DNA of 5,830 nucleotides from Acidobacteriota bacterium (lineage in GTDB: Bacteria > Acidobacteriota > Thermoanaerobaculia > Thermoanaerobaculales > Sulfomarinibacteraceae): NCBI GenBank assembly GCA_030637805.1, contig DAOWFV010000175.1, forward strand, positions 1 to 5,830, read 5' to 3'. The number at the start of each line of letters is the position of its first letter. The first letter of the stretch is position 1. The translations under genes and the position numbers were made by a program. The notes under the pieces were generated by a model. That model saw nothing but the letters and a program-made list of their open reading frames with translations, had not been told where the DNA came from and did no database searches. Of the stretch, positions 5,701-5,830 are shown piece by piece.

Positions 5701-5731
5701 AGAAACCACCGACTCGCGAAAGGCGTATACT
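5701..5731 (+). promoter_or_regulatory. Weak candidate promoter for the rightmost gene
   Basis: TATACT at 5726-5731 matches a sigma-70 -10 box at four of six bases, but no matching -35 box lies at 16-18 bp. Alternatively, AGAAAC (5701-5706) and CGTA (5724-5727), 17 bp apart, resemble an ECF-sigma promoter of the GAAAC...CGTA kind. Either would give a leader of about 50 nt before the plus-strand gene. The rest of the 5621-5785 intergenic region shows nothing else beyond the mtnA hairpin and the ribosome-binding site. Confidence 0.22.
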
Positions 5732-5771
5732 GCACATGCGCGCAACAGAGCCAGCGTTGCCCGCTACCAAG

Positions 5772-5778
5772 AAAGGAG
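5772..5778 (+). promoter_or_regulatory. Shine-Dalgarno site of the partial plus-strand gene
   Basis: AAAGGAG lies seven bases before the ATG at 5786. It is the strongest reason to call a gene from only fifteen visible codons. Confidence 0.8.
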
Positions 5779-5785
5779 AGCCCGC

Positions 5786-5830
5786 ATGCCAAGAAAAGCA
5801 CTGATCATGGTCCTGGTCGTCGTTCTCGCC
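5786..5830 (+). CDS. Partial gene: start of an exported or membrane protein
   Basis: Only the first fifteen codons are in the window, reading MPRKALIMVLVVVLA. A short basic start (PRK) followed by an unbroken hydrophobic run is typical of a signal peptide or N-terminal membrane anchor. An excellent ribosome-binding site precedes the ATG. The gene is divergent from mtnA across a 165-bp intergenic region, so the two promoters must share this space. The family cannot be told from the visible part, and the reading frame runs off the right edge. Confidence 0.75.
   Translation, partial: MPRKALIMVLVVVLA

Overview
This is a GC-rich bacterial chromosomal window with compact, mostly co-directional genes. 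All five complete genes read on the minus strand. One gene fragment reads on the plus strand at the right edge. Gene content does not fix the lineage. GC-rich coding, short-repeat spacers and a GAF-GGDEF protein beside an anti-sigma factor antagonist would fit an Acidobacteriota-, Myxococcota- or similar environmental genome, but this is a weak inference.

Layout, left to right. Positions 1-253 are non-coding and filled mainly by two heptanucleotide arrays. Their units are near-identical but lie in opposite orientations (CAGGTCG, then AGACCTG, which is close to the reverse complement). Positions 254-1444 encode kbl, the glycine C-acetyltransferase of threonine catabolism. Positions 1445-1696 are a spacer holding a roughly 169-bp imperfect palindrome with 64-nt arms that looks like a BIME/MITE-type element, with a possible kbl promoter at its outer edge. 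Positions 1697-2041 encode a single-domain STAS anti-sigma factor antagonist. Positions 2076-3425 encode a membrane-anchored GAF-GGDEF diguanylate cyclase. Positions 3502-4506 encode a probable exported lipoprotein with a phytase-like/SdiA-regulated-type beta-propeller. Positions 4508-5620 encode mtnA, methylthioribose-1-phosphate isomerase. Positions 5621-5785 are a divergent intergenic region with a strong inverted repeat abutting mtnA. Position 5786 to the end is the start of a plus-strand gene with a signal-peptide-like N-terminus.

Read in transcription order (right to left), mtnA, the lipoprotein gene, the diguanylate cyclase and the STAS gene form a likely four-gene operon. The mtnA stop and the lipoprotein start are one base apart, and the remaining gaps are about 76 and 34 nt. 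The last two genes form a signalling pair: one makes c-di-GMP, and the other is a switch protein of the SpoIIAA/RsbV partner-switching type. Nothing in the sequence explains why methionine salvage sits upstream of them, so they may be linked only by transcription. kbl is probably a separate unit because the palindrome-bearing spacer separates it.

No complete new system is evident. The non-coding structures most worth checking are the inverted heptamer arrays, the palindromic element upstream of kbl, and the hairpin directly in front of the mtnA start codon. The most interesting protein detail is a FliM-like acidic tail on the diguanylate cyclase.
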